This document shows, in pieces, positions 33,296 through 43,800 of a stretch of 64,000 nt of DNA. A model generated the notes under the pieces. The model was not told the origin of the DNA. It did no database searches and saw nothing but the letters and a program-made list of their open reading frames with translations. The first letter of the stretch is position 1; the number at the start of each line of letters is the position of its first letter. The position numbers were made by a program, and so were the translations under genes. This DNA is from Brachypterus glaber (taxonomy: Eukaryota > Arthropoda > Insecta > Coleoptera > Kateretidae). The DNA lies in the NCBI GenBank assembly GCA_958510825.1, contig OY294047.1, positions 41,245,229-41,309,228 on the forward strand. Reading direction: 5' to 3'.

Positions 33296-33719
33296 CACGG
33301 AAAAAAAAATTATAGCTAGGAGCGCTATAACACACATACCAAGCAAATTATAATCGCTTATTATATAAATACAAGGCTTTCTCTTACAATTATGGCAGTC
33401 AGTGTAAAAAATTATATGAAATACTTTAATTGTTTAGTGAATAATAAAATATAACAAATAGTATGGCATTTATAGCTTAAATAGATTTAATTATTGTCCG
33501 TGCTAATAATTTTTATAATATAATAAAATTTCTGTAAATTTATAATAGTGCCTGTAATAAATATAATCGTGTCTGTAATATATATAATCGTTTCCAATTT
33601 ATTTTTAACATTATTAGTTATTGTGTCCCTTATAATCTATAGCTTAAATCACTATAATTTGCCACTGTTACCAAATATCTTATAATGTATAGCGCAGAGC
33701 CCACTAATTTCTTTCCGTG
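33296..33719. mobile_element. 424-bp MITE, CACGGAAAnAAATTA ends, TA duplication
   Basis: CACGGAAAAAAAAATTATAG at the left and CTAATTTCTTTCCGTG at the right are flanked by TA (33294-33295 and 33720-33721). Further in, CTATAACACA and GCAAATTATA find imperfect partners on the right. A TATAATCGTnTC motif is repeated in the centre (~33562, ~33587). No ORF is present. Confidence 0.75.
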
Positions 33720-33721
33720 TA

Positions 33722-34437
33722 CTATTAATTAAATAGTATTTATAGTACTGTGTAAAAATCTGTAACTTTTAAGTGGAAACTTTTTAAAAGTTTGTCGCAT
33801 AATATAAACATCCAATTTGGATTATTTAAACAGAAAATTCAATTAACTTTTTTCTCTAAAAAATCCGTTCAGTTTTCTCGTACTCTTCCGCTTCTAGCCT
33901 TGGATATGAAAAATCAAAACTTTTTTTATTAAAAGTATGATGCGTTTAAAAATAGCTTGTTATAAACTTTTAAAGTAAGTGGAGTTTCAAACGAGATGCT
34001 CGAGAAAAACTGAAATGGAAATTACTTTAATTACGGTTCGAATTTCCTTTTGAACAACCAACAAAAATGTGTGGTGGAACTGTTTAAAATATGAAGAAAG
34101 AAAAAGAATGTATACACTCTAAAAAAATTGTGGTAAACCATAGATCTATTGGAAGTAATTAACCCATCCATGTATCATACATTACCATACATGATGTATG
34201 GTAATTTTTTAATTAAGCGGTTCGAGAAAATTTATTACTTTTATAGTATATGCAACTAAATGTAGTCGGGTTTTCGATTAAGGTATGAAAATTTTACTAT
34301 ACCGACGACATTTCTATATATTTATGAAAAAACTTCAAACCATATATATATATATATATATATATAGTATTTTTCCAATTAATTTTTATTGCGTACATTT
34401 TAAATAAAGATATGAATAATAGTTATTTATGGTACTG
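33722..34437. other. no gene; TA microsatellite at 34342-34366
   Basis: AT-rich intron with a (TA)n run of ~12 units and a short palindrome, ACCATACATGATGTATGGT, near 34184. Confidence 0.5.
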
Positions 34438-34545
34438 GTGGGTAAAGTAAGATATTGCCCATGAGAAAATTAACCTGCGAGGCGTCAGCCAAGCAGGTTA
34501 ATTTTCGAGAGGGCAATATCGGTTTACCCATGAGTGCCATACAAA
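34438..34545. repeat. hairpin, ~45-bp arms, CpG-rich loop
   Basis: GGGTAAAGTAAGATATTGCC and GAAAATTAACCTGC pair with GCAGGTTAATTTTCGA and GGGCAATATCGGTTTACCC. The loop is GAGGCGTCAGCCAA. Confidence 0.8.
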
Positions 34546-34889
34546 GTTTTATCCAATAAATAGCTAGGGAAATTCATATTTTTATTAAAAATTTTAATGA
34601 CATTTACAAGAAAATAATTTGACAAGTGACAGTTGAGTGTATAAAATAAATAATTATCCACTCAATAAAGTAAAAGCCACGCAGGGGTTATTATTGAGTT
34701 TATCTATTTAAAATAAAGCTGGTAATTGTCTTATTATCTGTATTGGATAAATATTTTTTTTTAAAAACGATGAATTAAAACGAAAATAATCATTTGATTT
34801 ATTTTACTTTAGTGCAGAAAAACTAAAAATATACTACTATTACATTATTCTACGTACTATTCTTGGTTGTAAAAGAGCCAAAAACCAAA

Positions 34890-35260
34890 ACAGTATAGTA
34901 CGAGTACAAGTGCGCTAAAAACGTGTAATGAAACGAGTGCTTTATACTATTTTTTTTATTTTGCTCTAAAATTACATTTAAATTGATGACCGATTTAGGG
35001 ATTTTTGTTTTGCGTTGGCATTACAATTTTTGCAATTTTTGAAATTCACAGAACAAACGATATTTTGATATTTTGGTATTTTATAGTCAGTTCTTCTCTT
35101 TTTTACTGCAAGTAACCAAGTCACAATTTCAACACGGTAAAAATTAACTTAAAACACAATTTCGTAGAAACAAAACTTAAAAGCGTAGTTGACATTTGCA
35201 CGGGAAACGCCAAGCGATATTCTTTTGTTCTGTCTTGTTAACCCAAAAGAAAATAATGCT
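34890..35260 (-). repeat. dispersed repeat R2, copy 3
   Basis: Same orientation and motif order as 24455-24850: GTACAAGTGCGCTAAAAACG, AATGAAACGAGTGCTTTATA, AATTGATGACCGATTTAGGG, CAACACGGTAAAAATTAAC, TTGACATTTGCACGGGAAAC. The left palindrome is missing. Confidence 0.8.
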
Positions 35261-35439
35261 GTTAATAAAATAATACTTTCCCCTATAGCCCTAGGTTCAT
35301 TAAAATAAAAAACTAAAAAAAATAAAAAAAAAAATCAGTTTTTCAAAAAAAAAAAAAAATTCAAAAAAAGTTTCGTTTGGACTTTTTTTTCAAAAAAAGT
35401 TTCGTAAAACGAAAACTAAATTGAAAAAAAATGTTTTTA

Positions 35440-35720
35440 CCCCATTTACCCCAAACCGATTTTTACGAAAAACAATCCCAGCCTAGAACTTTGAATAATC
35501 AATCTGTGGTCCAAATTTGAAGCCTTTAGCCCAAAGCGTTCTTAAGTTATCGTTTTCCGGACACACAGACTGACAGACCGACCGACCGACAGACAGAAAT
35601 TTTTTTTTTTGGCGGAAATCATATGTTTTGGATACAAAACGTCCAGAAACGTAAAAAAAGCAAAAAAAATTTTCTTGGGGGAAGGAAAACTTTTAAAACG
35701 TACATTTACCTGTCCGTCTA
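35440..35720 (+). repeat. dispersed repeat R3 fragment with GACC/GACA run
   Basis: TTTACGAAAAACAATCCCAG, AAAGCGTTCTTAAGTTATCG, a run of CAGACTGACAGACCGACCGA type, and GGATACAAAACGTCCAGAAA appear in order. The first three landmarks recur at 46420-46560 and inverted at 45700-45900. The last recurs at 51037-51060. It is probably the end of the R3 foldback type. Confidence 0.75.
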
Positions 35721-36510
35721 TCTTACTATCCATTTTTCTACCTTATACATACATTATTTTAATCGTTGGTAAATTCCTGGTTAGGAAACCAAGAAAATTT
35801 TGGAAAAAAATATGAATGCATAATTTAGACACAATTCATTAAAAGATAAATTAAATATAAAAATATTTAATGATATATAATTTCTAAATAATTTATTTAG
35901 TGTCTTGTTTAAAACGTTTATGAAGTGTGCTGAAAATGCTTAAAAAGTTAACCAACTATAAATCGTTGGGGTAAAAATTCTTTTTAAAGTTCAGGTATTT
36001 ACAAATCGATTTGAGGTCTTTAAAAGTTGAATTGAAACGTAAAGTTTTTAGGGGGAGTCGTGTTATTCAATTATTTTCAAACATTGTCACGGAAGTTTAC
36101 GTTTTACTTAACGATAAATGTGGTAAAAAGGGTGAATGTACGTTTAAATGATGATTTATTATGGGTTTAAAACTAAAACCTGGTCATTATCATTAGTTTT
36201 AAAACTAAATAAAAACAAAAACCAATAATTACTTTATAGTAAGAAAGTCTTCGTCTTTCAAAATATTGGCTTTTCCCTTTTGTGTAATTGGCCATTTTAC
36301 TAAACGAAAGTCAAAAAGGTACCTTATTAACAGTAATCGGCATAAACTCAGTTATGACTCATCAACGTTGAAAATAAACACAGAAACATAGGCTTACGGA
36401 ATAATTTTGCCGAATTATGAGGGAAATTTTTATAAATCGAAACATTTGTCGACTAATTTGTTACACACAACAATATTGACTATACATATTAACTATAAAT
36501 ATGTATATAT
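35721..36510. other. no feature recognised
   Basis: AT-rich intron. No exon or element is supported. Confidence 0.35.
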
Positions 36511-36756
36511 ATTGTTTGTTTGTTTTACTGTTTAACGTCGTTTTTCGCTGCTATGGCCTAATTGACGGGACCGCCATCTTTACGTGCCCTCCGAAGCACG
36601 GTCCTCAACAGAACTCGCATCCACCCTGAAATGTGTTTCCAGTTTCACCTGCAACCCACATTACAGTTAGTCATCGTAGTTCCATCTACCGACTATTTAC
36701 ATCGTACATGCTCTATGTGGGGCTCGAACCCACAACCCCAGGATCCGTAATCCGTA

Positions 36757-36757
<1 letters not shown>
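36511..36757 (-). mobile_element. putative tRNA-derived SINE fragment beside a TA microsatellite
   Basis: On the minus strand, GTGGGTTCGAGCCCCAC (36716-36732) is a perfect T-arm-like hairpin containing a B box. It is preceded by GGATCCTGGGGTT and followed by ~200 bp of GC-richer sequence. The 5' part of the head with the A box is replaced by the (TA)n run at 36760-36812. No full cloverleaf can be drawn, so this is not a tRNA gene. Confidence 0.5.

Positions 36758-36759
<2 letters not shown>

Positions 36760-36812
<53 letters not shown>
36760..36812. repeat. (TA)n microsatellite
   Basis: About 26 uninterrupted TA units follow immediately after the SINE-like fragment. Confidence 0.95.
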
Positions 36813-36815
<3 letters not shown>

Positions 36816-36959
36816 CTTTTTATTTATCGATATTTTTTTTTTTCGTTTATATGGAATCATTAAAAAAATCAAGATAAAAAGAAATAAAAATGTAAATATT
36901 TAAAACCTCGCGTCAACGCTAGAATCGACGCGGCGCCTATGCGAGCACTGGAAATTCGC

Positions 36960-37853
36960 CGATGACGTTTATTAAACTTATTAAACTCCTCACAGCTTTA
37001 CAGCAGAGGAGAATTATAGTATATTATAATAAAGGTCCAAATGTCACACCCCCCTCCAAAGCAAAACTGTCGACATATTTTTTACACACAGACCTCTACA
37101 TAATTTTACCAATCCTGACAAAGTCAAGTATTTGGGTCTTCTATTGGACCAAAATTTAAACTGGAAACAACCTACCAACCAACTCTCAAATTCTCTGTCT
37201 AAATCTGTTTTCATATTCAGAAACTTGGTTAGAATGGTTTCCTTTAATGTACTAAAAACCGCTTATTATGCCCTTTTTGAGTCTAAAATTAGGTATGGTC
37301 TGATAGTTTGGGGTCATGCATCTGGCACAGAAAGAATATTTGGTTTGCAGAGGAAAGTGCTTCGCATTATGACGAGTTTAGGGCATCAAGATGGGGTACA
37401 ACATAAATTTATTGAATTAAATATTATGACCTTTCCATGTCTTTATTTATATATCCATTTTATTTGTTAAACAAAACATAAATATTGTCCCTCTGCAACC
37501 AAATATTCATGTAAAAAATACAAGGTCAAACAACATTAGGCTCCCCAAGCTTAGGCTGGAAAGTAGTAAATTTGGGTCAAATTACTACGGACCAAAATTT
37601 TTTAATCACCTACCTATTCACATTCAGAATCTGTCTTATAAAAAATTTGAGTTAAAAATAAAAAACTTTTTATTACTAAGGGCCTTTTACAGTACGAGAG
37701 AATTTCTAGATCTAAAATTAAAATGTGAAGATTTTAAATGTATTTGTGAAATTTAATTTATTTAATTTTAAGATTTTAATTACCAATATTTTACTATTTT
37801 ATCCTGACGTGTATAAACTTTGTATTACGAATAATAAATGAAATGAAATGAAA
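36960..37853 (+). mobile_element. jockey-like LINE, 5'-truncated, with ATGAA tail
   Basis: The translation includes NPDKVKYLGLLLDQNLNW, then SKSVFIFRNLVRM, YYALFESKIRYGLIVWGHAS and LQRKVLRIM. After one frameshift near 37440-37470 comes NTRSNNIRLPKLRLESSKF, then NYYGPKFFNHLP and FLLLRAFYSTREFL up to a TAA. A short AATGA-repeat tail (~37836-37853) ends the element. It begins after the RT palm, which is usual 5' truncation. It is the best preserved of the four LINE relics, with only a few lesions. Confidence 0.9.
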
Positions 37854-37945
37854 TAACTTTTGAACGAGTTGAGATATCGACTTTAAATTTATAACTCTTA
37901 AATAATATAACTTAAACCATCATTTATTTTTTCAGTGTAATATTG
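37854..37945 (+). mobile_element. MITE family A arm fragment
   Basis: AACTTTTGAACGAGTTGAGA, TATCGACTTTAAATTTA and AACTCTTAAATAATATAACT match the left arm of the family at 17975 and 59903, without the C-run and the end. It directly follows the LINE tail, so the LINE may have landed in a MITE. Confidence 0.8.
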
Positions 37946-38080
37946 TAAGCAACAACTTGTTAGTAACAGAAAACTCCGCACAAATCCAATTTTGCCACGT
38001 GCCAAAAGAAGAATTCACCCATATTCTAAAGCTTAACCTACATAACATCAAATGAACTAAACTTGTATTTTTATTTTCAG

Positions 38081-38123
38081 GATGCAAGTGTACGAGAGCT
38101 GGAAAATTTAAAACATTCTCTAG
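38081..38123 (+). CDS. exon 2 of the split gene (43-nt microexon)
   Basis: The acceptor TTTTATTTTCAG ends at 38080 and the donor GTAAGC begins at 38124. Entered in phase 0 from exon 1, it reads DASVRELENLKHSL and leaves one base (G) for the next exon. Leu and charged residues are spaced as in an amphipathic helix. Together with the start of exon 3 (KTVEFMKSQ) it could form a short coiled coil. A 43-nt exon is unusually small. The case for it rests on two good splice sites plus phase agreement with both neighbours. It may be alternatively spliced. Confidence 0.65.
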
Positions 38124-38436
38124 GTAAGCTTCCTGTTTTTGTTTTTCTAAATATCTTTCACCTAAACTAACTGTAAATGTTTCATTCCGAGCGGAAAGAT
38201 ATTACGCGACGAGGGATGTAGAGATTTTTGTGATTTTTGGACTTTTCAAAACGATTTCTGAGTTTTTCCATTTTTTGAGATTTTCGAAAAGATTTTCATA
38301 GATTTTGCAAAATTTGTACACGGACTTAATACTATGACTCACCTCTCGCCTTATGATAAAAAAAGATGTGAAAAATAAGATGTTATCTTCCACATAAAGC
38401 AAAGTTGTTACCTAGGTACCTAGGTACGCAAGATTA

Positions 38437-39272
38437 CACAGACACACAAATAAATAAAGGTGTGCGGAGCCAAAAAGTCGACATATATAGCATTGTAGTA
38501 TTGGCTTAGCATAGTCAAAATCTACATTGCTGCTTCCCAGCTTTTTTTTATTAGAGTTTAAGTTTTTAGTTAAGGTCAAGTTATGCCAAGTAGACGACCA
38601 AAAATCGGAAGTCCTTTTGTTTTTGTTTCCCCAGTTTTTGGTCGAAAATAATTTTTTTTGCATAGTTTTAACAATGAAAGCTTAATGTTACAACACTTCT
38701 AGTGAACGGCTGAACGGATTTTGACGATTCTTGCATTGAAATTTTTGTTTAAAAACGAACCATAACTCTAAAAATCTTCCTTCCATAAGTAAAAAACATT
38801 AAATTTATTTAAAAAAAAATAAAAAAAAAAATTTTTTCATATTACATTTGCAAAAAAAAAAAATTAACCAAAACCTGGGGAAATATTTTTGAACATAAGA
38901 GCTATTAAAAAATTTATTTTACAAAAAAGAAGGACCGTCGATTTTTTGTGGCCTACTTGGGATAATTTGACCTAAACTAAAAATTGTAACTCGAATAAAA
39001 AAAAACTGGTAAGCATAAAATTCCAACCAATGCAGATTTCGACTGTGCTAGATCAATACTACAATGCTATAGTTTGACGCACGGATATGTGGCTACGGGA
39101 AATATTTTTGGAATGCGTGTGCAAGTAGGAGGCTCGTTGTAAGCAAGCACGCCTTATAATGCTCTTGACGGAAAGAAGAGAGCGCGAATGATACCTCCCT
39201 TCCTTCTTTCATGCGGAGAACTCTATATAAGTCTTCTTTCTGGCTCCACACACTTTATTTTTTTATTGTGCC
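38437..39272. mobile_element. foldback element inside intron 2 (~0.8 kb)
   Basis: The left arm has AAATAAATAAAGGTGTGCGG and TATATAGCATTGTAGTATTG, then CATAGTCAAAATCTACATTG. The right arm has the complements CAATGCAGATTTCGACTGTG, CAATACTACAATGCTATAG and GGCTCCACACACTTTATTTT. The right arm is interrupted by ~130 bp (about 39110-39240) that contains GGAAAGAAGAGAGCGCGAAT. The element is about one third of the 2.47-kb intron. Confidence 0.7.
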
Positions 39273-40019
39273 TGTATTATTTAACAAATTGAGATTAAAG
39301 TCACCTTGCTTTTATGTTTAAACTTCTCAATTCACGTAACTTTTACTAAAAATTTAGGTTACAACGTCAAATTTGACTACACTTAATTTTTTATGACTTG
39401 AGTCAAGTGAAATCTAAAATTATTCTAACCATATTTAAAAAACTATTTTGTTTATTAAACCGTGAAAATAATTTTTAATAATTAAAAAAAAAAACTTTTT
39501 AACCTTTATCATTGTTCGACTTATTTTCGTTTGTTTTTTGCCCAGTTTTAGGCGCATTCTGAAAATTACTTCTGTCACTTTTGAAATGAAATCTTGTTCC
39601 CCTTTTTGCAGGACATGCCACATTATCTTTTCGATGCTGTTTAGGTAAATCAAATCAACTGCAAATAACGAAACTGTTTTTTCTGTTTGATATTTTTTAT
39701 AATATATCCGAGATCATATCTAAATTAATGATCTGGTTCAGTAAAATGAATGAATGATTGAAAACTTTATTATGAACAGATATTATACAGGGTGATTACA
39801 TTAAATTATTTTAGCTTATAGCTTTGAACTTGTAAAAACGTCCGGTTCAGATTTAAAGAAATAGTATGTGTCTGTTTCAAGACTGCTTGGGTGATAAGTA
39901 AAGAGTACGGGACTGTTTCAGTCGTGGTTCGCTGACATACGTTTTTATTTGGATTCTACAATTATTCCTATTAATATCTGATTCAGGCATATGTCAAACA
40001 TATGTCATAATTACAATAT
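39273..40019. other. intron 2, no feature recognised
   Basis: AT-rich. An isolated TACAGGGTGATTACA string at 39784 resembles the CAGGGTGAT ends of MITEs in this window but has no partner. Confidence 0.35.
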
Positions 40020-40290
40020 TAATATTTTTCCTGATAAAATCCAAATTTTAGTAAATCAAGTTAACAAATTATCAAAAAAATGGTATGGCCTTACTACAAG
40101 AGTTAAGTAATACAAGGGGAATAGAAAACTTGAAGAAACCCTACCAAATTTAATGTGATTATTACCTGTAGACAACTTTCTAATTTTTATAATTGTTTAT
40201 CAAAATTAATGGAGAGCTCCTAGCACAAGCTTAAGCTTATTTGGAGCTCTCCATGACTCTGTAGCAATTTTAAGTCAATAAATAAATAAT
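40020..40290 (+). mobile_element. possible LINE 3' end with stem-loop and AATA tail
   Basis: Near the end of a stretch without repeat partners, ATGGAGAGCTCC (40209-40220) pairs perfectly with GGAGCTCTCCAT (40243-40254). An inner self-complementary AAGCTTAAGCTT (40226-40237) sits in the loop. A tail of AATAAATAAATAATAAAAC follows (40278-40296). A 3' stem-loop plus short-repeat tail is the usual layout of a LINE 3' UTR. No coding part is present, so the assignment is tentative. Confidence 0.4.
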
Positions 40291-40297
40291 AAAACAA

Positions 40298-40391
40298 AAC
40301 TAAACTAAGCCATTCTGTCATTTTTATTGGTCGAAAAGAAAGAGGGTTTCTCACCTGACCAATGAAAAGGACAGAATGGCTTAGTTTAGTT
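40298..40391. repeat. hairpin, 35-bp arms
   Basis: AACTAAACTAAGCCATTCTG, then TCATTTTTATTGGTC, pair with GACCAATGAAAAGGACAGAA and TGGCTTAGTTTAGTT. There are only about two mismatches over 35 bp, and the loop is ~24 bp. The near-perfect arms suggest a young element. Confidence 0.85.
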
Positions 40392-40589
40392 AGTGAGAAT
40401 ATTGCCTGAATCGATCTTAGAAAATATATATGACAACTTATACCAAATATTTTTATAATTAGAAATTCTAAAATGAAAGAAACGTGAAAAGTAAACTGCC
40501 ACTACGCGTTGCAACGGTCGTAGAAGAAATATATTAAACTTTTTTAATTTTATTATTTTTTCGGGCTGATAAATCAAAAATTTTTCTAG

Positions 40590-40679
40590 GCAAAACGGTG
40601 GAATTTATGAAGTCCCAGTCGGCCATGCAATTAAGTTCCAACGGAAAAAAAGAAGAACATTCGGAAACGAAGGCGGAAG
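40590..40679 (+). CDS. exon 3 of the split gene (90 nt)
   Basis: The acceptor TTTTTCTAG ends at 40589 and the donor GTAAGT begins at 40680. Joined to the single G left by exon 2, it opens with GGC and encodes GKTVEFMKSQSAMQLSS followed by NGKKEEHSETKAE, leaving one G. It enters and leaves in phase 1, so skipping it would keep the frame. The second half is rich in Lys and Glu and probably disordered. Its GC and codon use stand out from the flanking intron. No known domain is recognised. Confidence 0.75.
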
Positions 40680-40854
40680 GTAAGTCAATTAAATAAATTT
40701 AGGGCGGAATATAGGACGGATTTATTACTTAACGGTTCAGTTGTTTGCATATTTTTAGGTTATAGTATATTATATAAAAATTCTAAAAATAGTGTGAACT
40801 ACAGTGCCCAGTAAAAAAGCTTTTGCATCTTTCACATCCGCGCGTAAAACGGAT

Positions 40855-41045
40855 TTTTTTATTATCAGATTCACTTTCAGCAACCTTAAAACCCCCGTGG
40901 ACCAATTTTCAAGAAAATTGCCCCCCACCCTTCAGGGGATAAATTTCGAAAAATTTTAAGGTTAAGGTTCATTTTCACTGAAATTTTTTTTTCACTGGAA
41001 AATTTTCAGCAACCTCAAAAACGCCAATATACCAATTTTCACCAA
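40855..41045 (-). repeat. two R3-type internal units, reverse orientation
   Basis: ATCAGATTCACTTTCAGCAA, ACCAATTTTCA and CCCCCCACCCTTCAGGGG are the reverse complements of the ~95-bp units at 45900-46380. The second unit begins near 40980 and ends with CCAATATACCAATTTTCACC. Confidence 0.75.
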
Positions 41046-41106
41046 CACTTTTTTAATTATTAGATTCCCAACCTAAAATATATCAAAATAATATTTGTTC
41101 TTAGAA

Positions 41107-41606
41107 TTTTAAACATGGCAAAAACTGTAATGCCAACCTGAAACAAAAACCCTAAATCAGTTATCAATTTAAATGCAAGTTTTTTTTTTTTAATTTTAAA
41201 GCAAAACAGAAAAAACTGTATAAAGCACTCGTTTCATAACGTTTTTAGCGCACGAGTACAAGTTTGGACTTTTCTAAAGTTATGAAACTAGTAGTTTAAT
41301 ATACTAATAGAGCTCTACGTTTAATCAAGGAACAGCTGTGCAAAGTACAAAATAAATTTTAAACATGGCAAAAACTGTAATGCCAACCTGAAACAAAAAC
41401 CCTAAATCAGTTATCAATTTAAATGCAAGTATTTTTTTTTAATTTTAAAGCAAAACAGAAAAAACTATATAAAGCACTCGTTTCATAACGTTTTTAGCGC
41501 ACGAGTACAAGTTTGGACTTTTCTAAAGTTATGAAACTAGTAGTTTAATATACTAATAGAGCTCTACGTTTAATCAAGGAACAGCTGTGCAAAGTACAAA
41601 ATAAAT
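41107..41606. repeat. near-identical 250-bp tandem duplication of an R2 segment
   Basis: Units 41107-41356 and 41357-41606 differ at only a handful of positions. Each contains AATGCCAACCTGAAAC, CACTCGTTTCATAACG, TTTTTAGCGCACGAGTACAA and then TAATAGAGCTCTACGTTTAA. This joins the right half of R2 to ~70 bp found nowhere else in the window. The near-identity means a recent duplication or an assembly collapse/expansion artefact. Confidence 0.9.
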
Positions 41607-42049
41607 TAATTCCCAAACATTATCTGGAGAATTCGGCCCTTATCTTACAAACCATAAATATTTATAACACCTATAAAGCATTTGGTCAATTTAAATCCTT
41701 TTTTATCTGTTAGATACATACATAAATCAAAAATGATTTGAATATATATCGATACTAAGCTTGTTTTAGGATCCTCGAATGATATATGACCCAAAAATGT
41801 GAATGAACTGAAACAGAAACAAAAAACTGCTTTCACAAAAATATGAAATCCCGCTTTTTGAATAGGTAACATTTTATTTAAGGAAAATTAATTTCTTTTT
41901 TTGCGTACCTATTTTAGATTATCGCATTTTTATTTATTTATTTATTTATTTATTTACAATCCAGCAGGATAAACCTATTTACAGGATCAAAAGAACAATA
42001 GCTTACGAACTAAATTACAAAAATTATTTTTAGAGTTTACTTAAATACA
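41607..42049. other. no gene; TTTA microsatellite at ~41928-41956
   Basis: AT-rich intron with a short (TTTA)n run. The 75-codon minus frame here has no domain or splice context. Confidence 0.4.
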
Positions 42050-42300
42050 TAATGGGTTTTAATAAAAATTAGTATCTAGGGGTTCTTAAGGAAGCTAAAA
42101 CTGAATCCATTATTAAAAATTAAAAAATCAAAATGGCGGGTGTAATATGGCGGCAAAATTTAGTGAAATTAATTGAATTATATGATAAAAATTGATATCT
42201 AGTTTATTTTAAAAATACCGAAACCGAATCCATTACAAAAAATAAAAAAAATTCAAAATGACGGATCTAATATGGCAGCAAAGTTTGATAAGTTTTTAAT
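42050..42300. repeat. two direct ~120-bp units
   Basis: TTAGTATCTAGG, GCTAAAACTGAATCCATTAT, AAAATGGCGGGTGTAATATG and GCGGCAAAATTTAG recur about 120 bp later as TTGATATCTAG, ACCGAAACCGAATCCATTAC, AAAATGACGGATCTAATATG and GCAGCAAAGTTTG. The phrase AAAATGGCGGATTCAATATG at 63058 is related. Confidence 0.7.
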
Positions 42301-43194
42301 ATGTACAGACATTTTTTAATTACTAATATTTTAAACAAATTTTGTGTTAAAAAAAGTAACAATAAAATTTTTTTGAGTACAGACTTGGGTCACCTGACAC
42401 CCGGGCCCTAAATACTTATTCAGGATGTACAGGTAACACCCTGTATTTAGTACAGTCATTGCTTACTCTGCGGTAAATAGTCACGTTTGCTCCAAAAATG
42501 TGTTATCCACATCGAATGTTAATAATCCAGGAGTTAATTTGGACTATCCTGTGACCGTTATCCTCCAATTAGTACGATTATGTTCTCATTCGATAATTAT
42601 CACTTTTGAATTTTGAAGTCAGTATATAATGGCGCTAATTTTCCATGTCTCCCAGGTTTATAGAACACAGGGTGTTTTTTTTTAATGATTCTTATCTTAC
42701 AACTCTTTTATTTGAAGTTCTGTAAGAAGAAAATTCCTTATATTACTAAAAAAAATAAAATAAAAAATAGAAACTTCTCATTAACTGTGAGTGGTTCAGC
42801 GAAAAGGTATATTAGCAAAAAAAATTATTTGTTTTTCTTATTTAGAACTAAAACATGTTCAAAAGTCCAAAAGTACAATATTATTTTTCGGGATAAAAAT
42901 AAGCACGTTACGCCGAAAATAGTTTTAGGCCAAAAAATAATAATATATTTTATACTGAGATTGTGAAATTCTTGCAAAAATCATCTGGCTTCAAAGCAAA
43001 AGGTTATTATTGTGAAATTTAAAAAAAGTATTATTACAATTTTTTTACAATTAACTTAATTTTTCTTGGACTATTTAAGTTTATTCATCAACCCATAGTT
43101 ACACTAGTACCTTACCTTACTAATAGAAATATATGAGCTATACTGGGTACTCGGTACAAATACACTTTTCGGTGAAAAATCCAAACTTGCCGTA
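42301..43194. other. MITE ends only, otherwise unassigned
   Basis: ACACCCTGTATTTAGTACAG at 42438 and ACACAGGGTGTTTTTTTTTA at 42665 form an inverted pair of the common CAGGGTG type, ~230 bp apart. They may bound a small MITE. The 93-codon + frame at 42685 is Lys/Ile/Phe-rich and looks accidental. Confidence 0.4.
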
Positions 43195-43800
43195 TAGTAC
43201 AGTCAAATTAAGAAGAATTTCTATGTTGAAATTTCAAAAAATTCACATGGGCTGATATTTTAAAGGGTAGTAGTGAGTGGTAACGGATTATTCCTGTTAG
43301 TTTGGGAACGTTCAAGTATTACGTAACGTAAATTTTGATAATTTTTGACCCCCACCCCTCCCTGCAACGCTATTTTCCTATACCATTAACATGGGCGAAA
43401 CACTCCAAAATGAACCCCCCCCTAGAAGCGTTACGTAATACTTGAACGTTCCCTTTTTCACGAGTTGATTTGCGTAAGGGTTGTCTGTCATCTTAAATGT
43501 TTGGGGTGAGTACGGTTATTTCGGTTAATATGCATTTTACGATTAAAATTCATTTTACCAATTTTATTAAAAAGGCAATTTTTAACAATATTTGTTGGAA
43601 TCATTTTTTTTTATTATATTAATAACAATCGAGTTATATATATTCAAAATTGGCCATGTTGGCGTTGAAATTGTTTTTTTCGATTTTCAGCCAAATTATT
43701 CATCGGAAAACAAAAGTGGTTATGGGCAAACTTGCTTCTGTATAATCTTTTGTATTATAAATTTTTGTAGGTATTTTGGTACGGTTACAGAGGGCGCTGC
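43195..43800 (+). mobile_element. foldback element FB1, left half, carrying a nested MITE
   Basis: Starts at AGTACAGTCAAATTA and follows the left arm of 6150-6984: GGGCTGATATTTTAAAGGGT, AGTAGTG, TTTTACCAATTTTATTAAAA, TTCAGCCAAATTATTCATCG and TTTTGGTACGGTTACAGAG. The right arm is missing. A 150-bp MITE sits inside at 43304-43453, so it inserted after this copy arrived. Confidence 0.8.
43304..43453. mobile_element. 150-bp MITE (family H), PIF/Harbinger-like, nested in FB1
   Basis: Perfect terminal inverted repeats of at least 24 bp begin GGGAACGTTCAAGTATTACG. TTT flanks both sides (43301-43303 and 43454-43456), a possible 3-bp duplication. A second copy in opposite orientation lies at 56863-57016, flanked by TAA. 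The shared interior includes AACGCTATTTTCCTATACCA and CACTCCAAAATGA. Confidence 0.9.

Noticed and set aside
36716..36757. tRNA gene on the minus strand (perfect T-arm)
   Set aside because: Only the T-arm and B box are intact. The rest is replaced by the TA microsatellite, so a SINE fragment is more likely.
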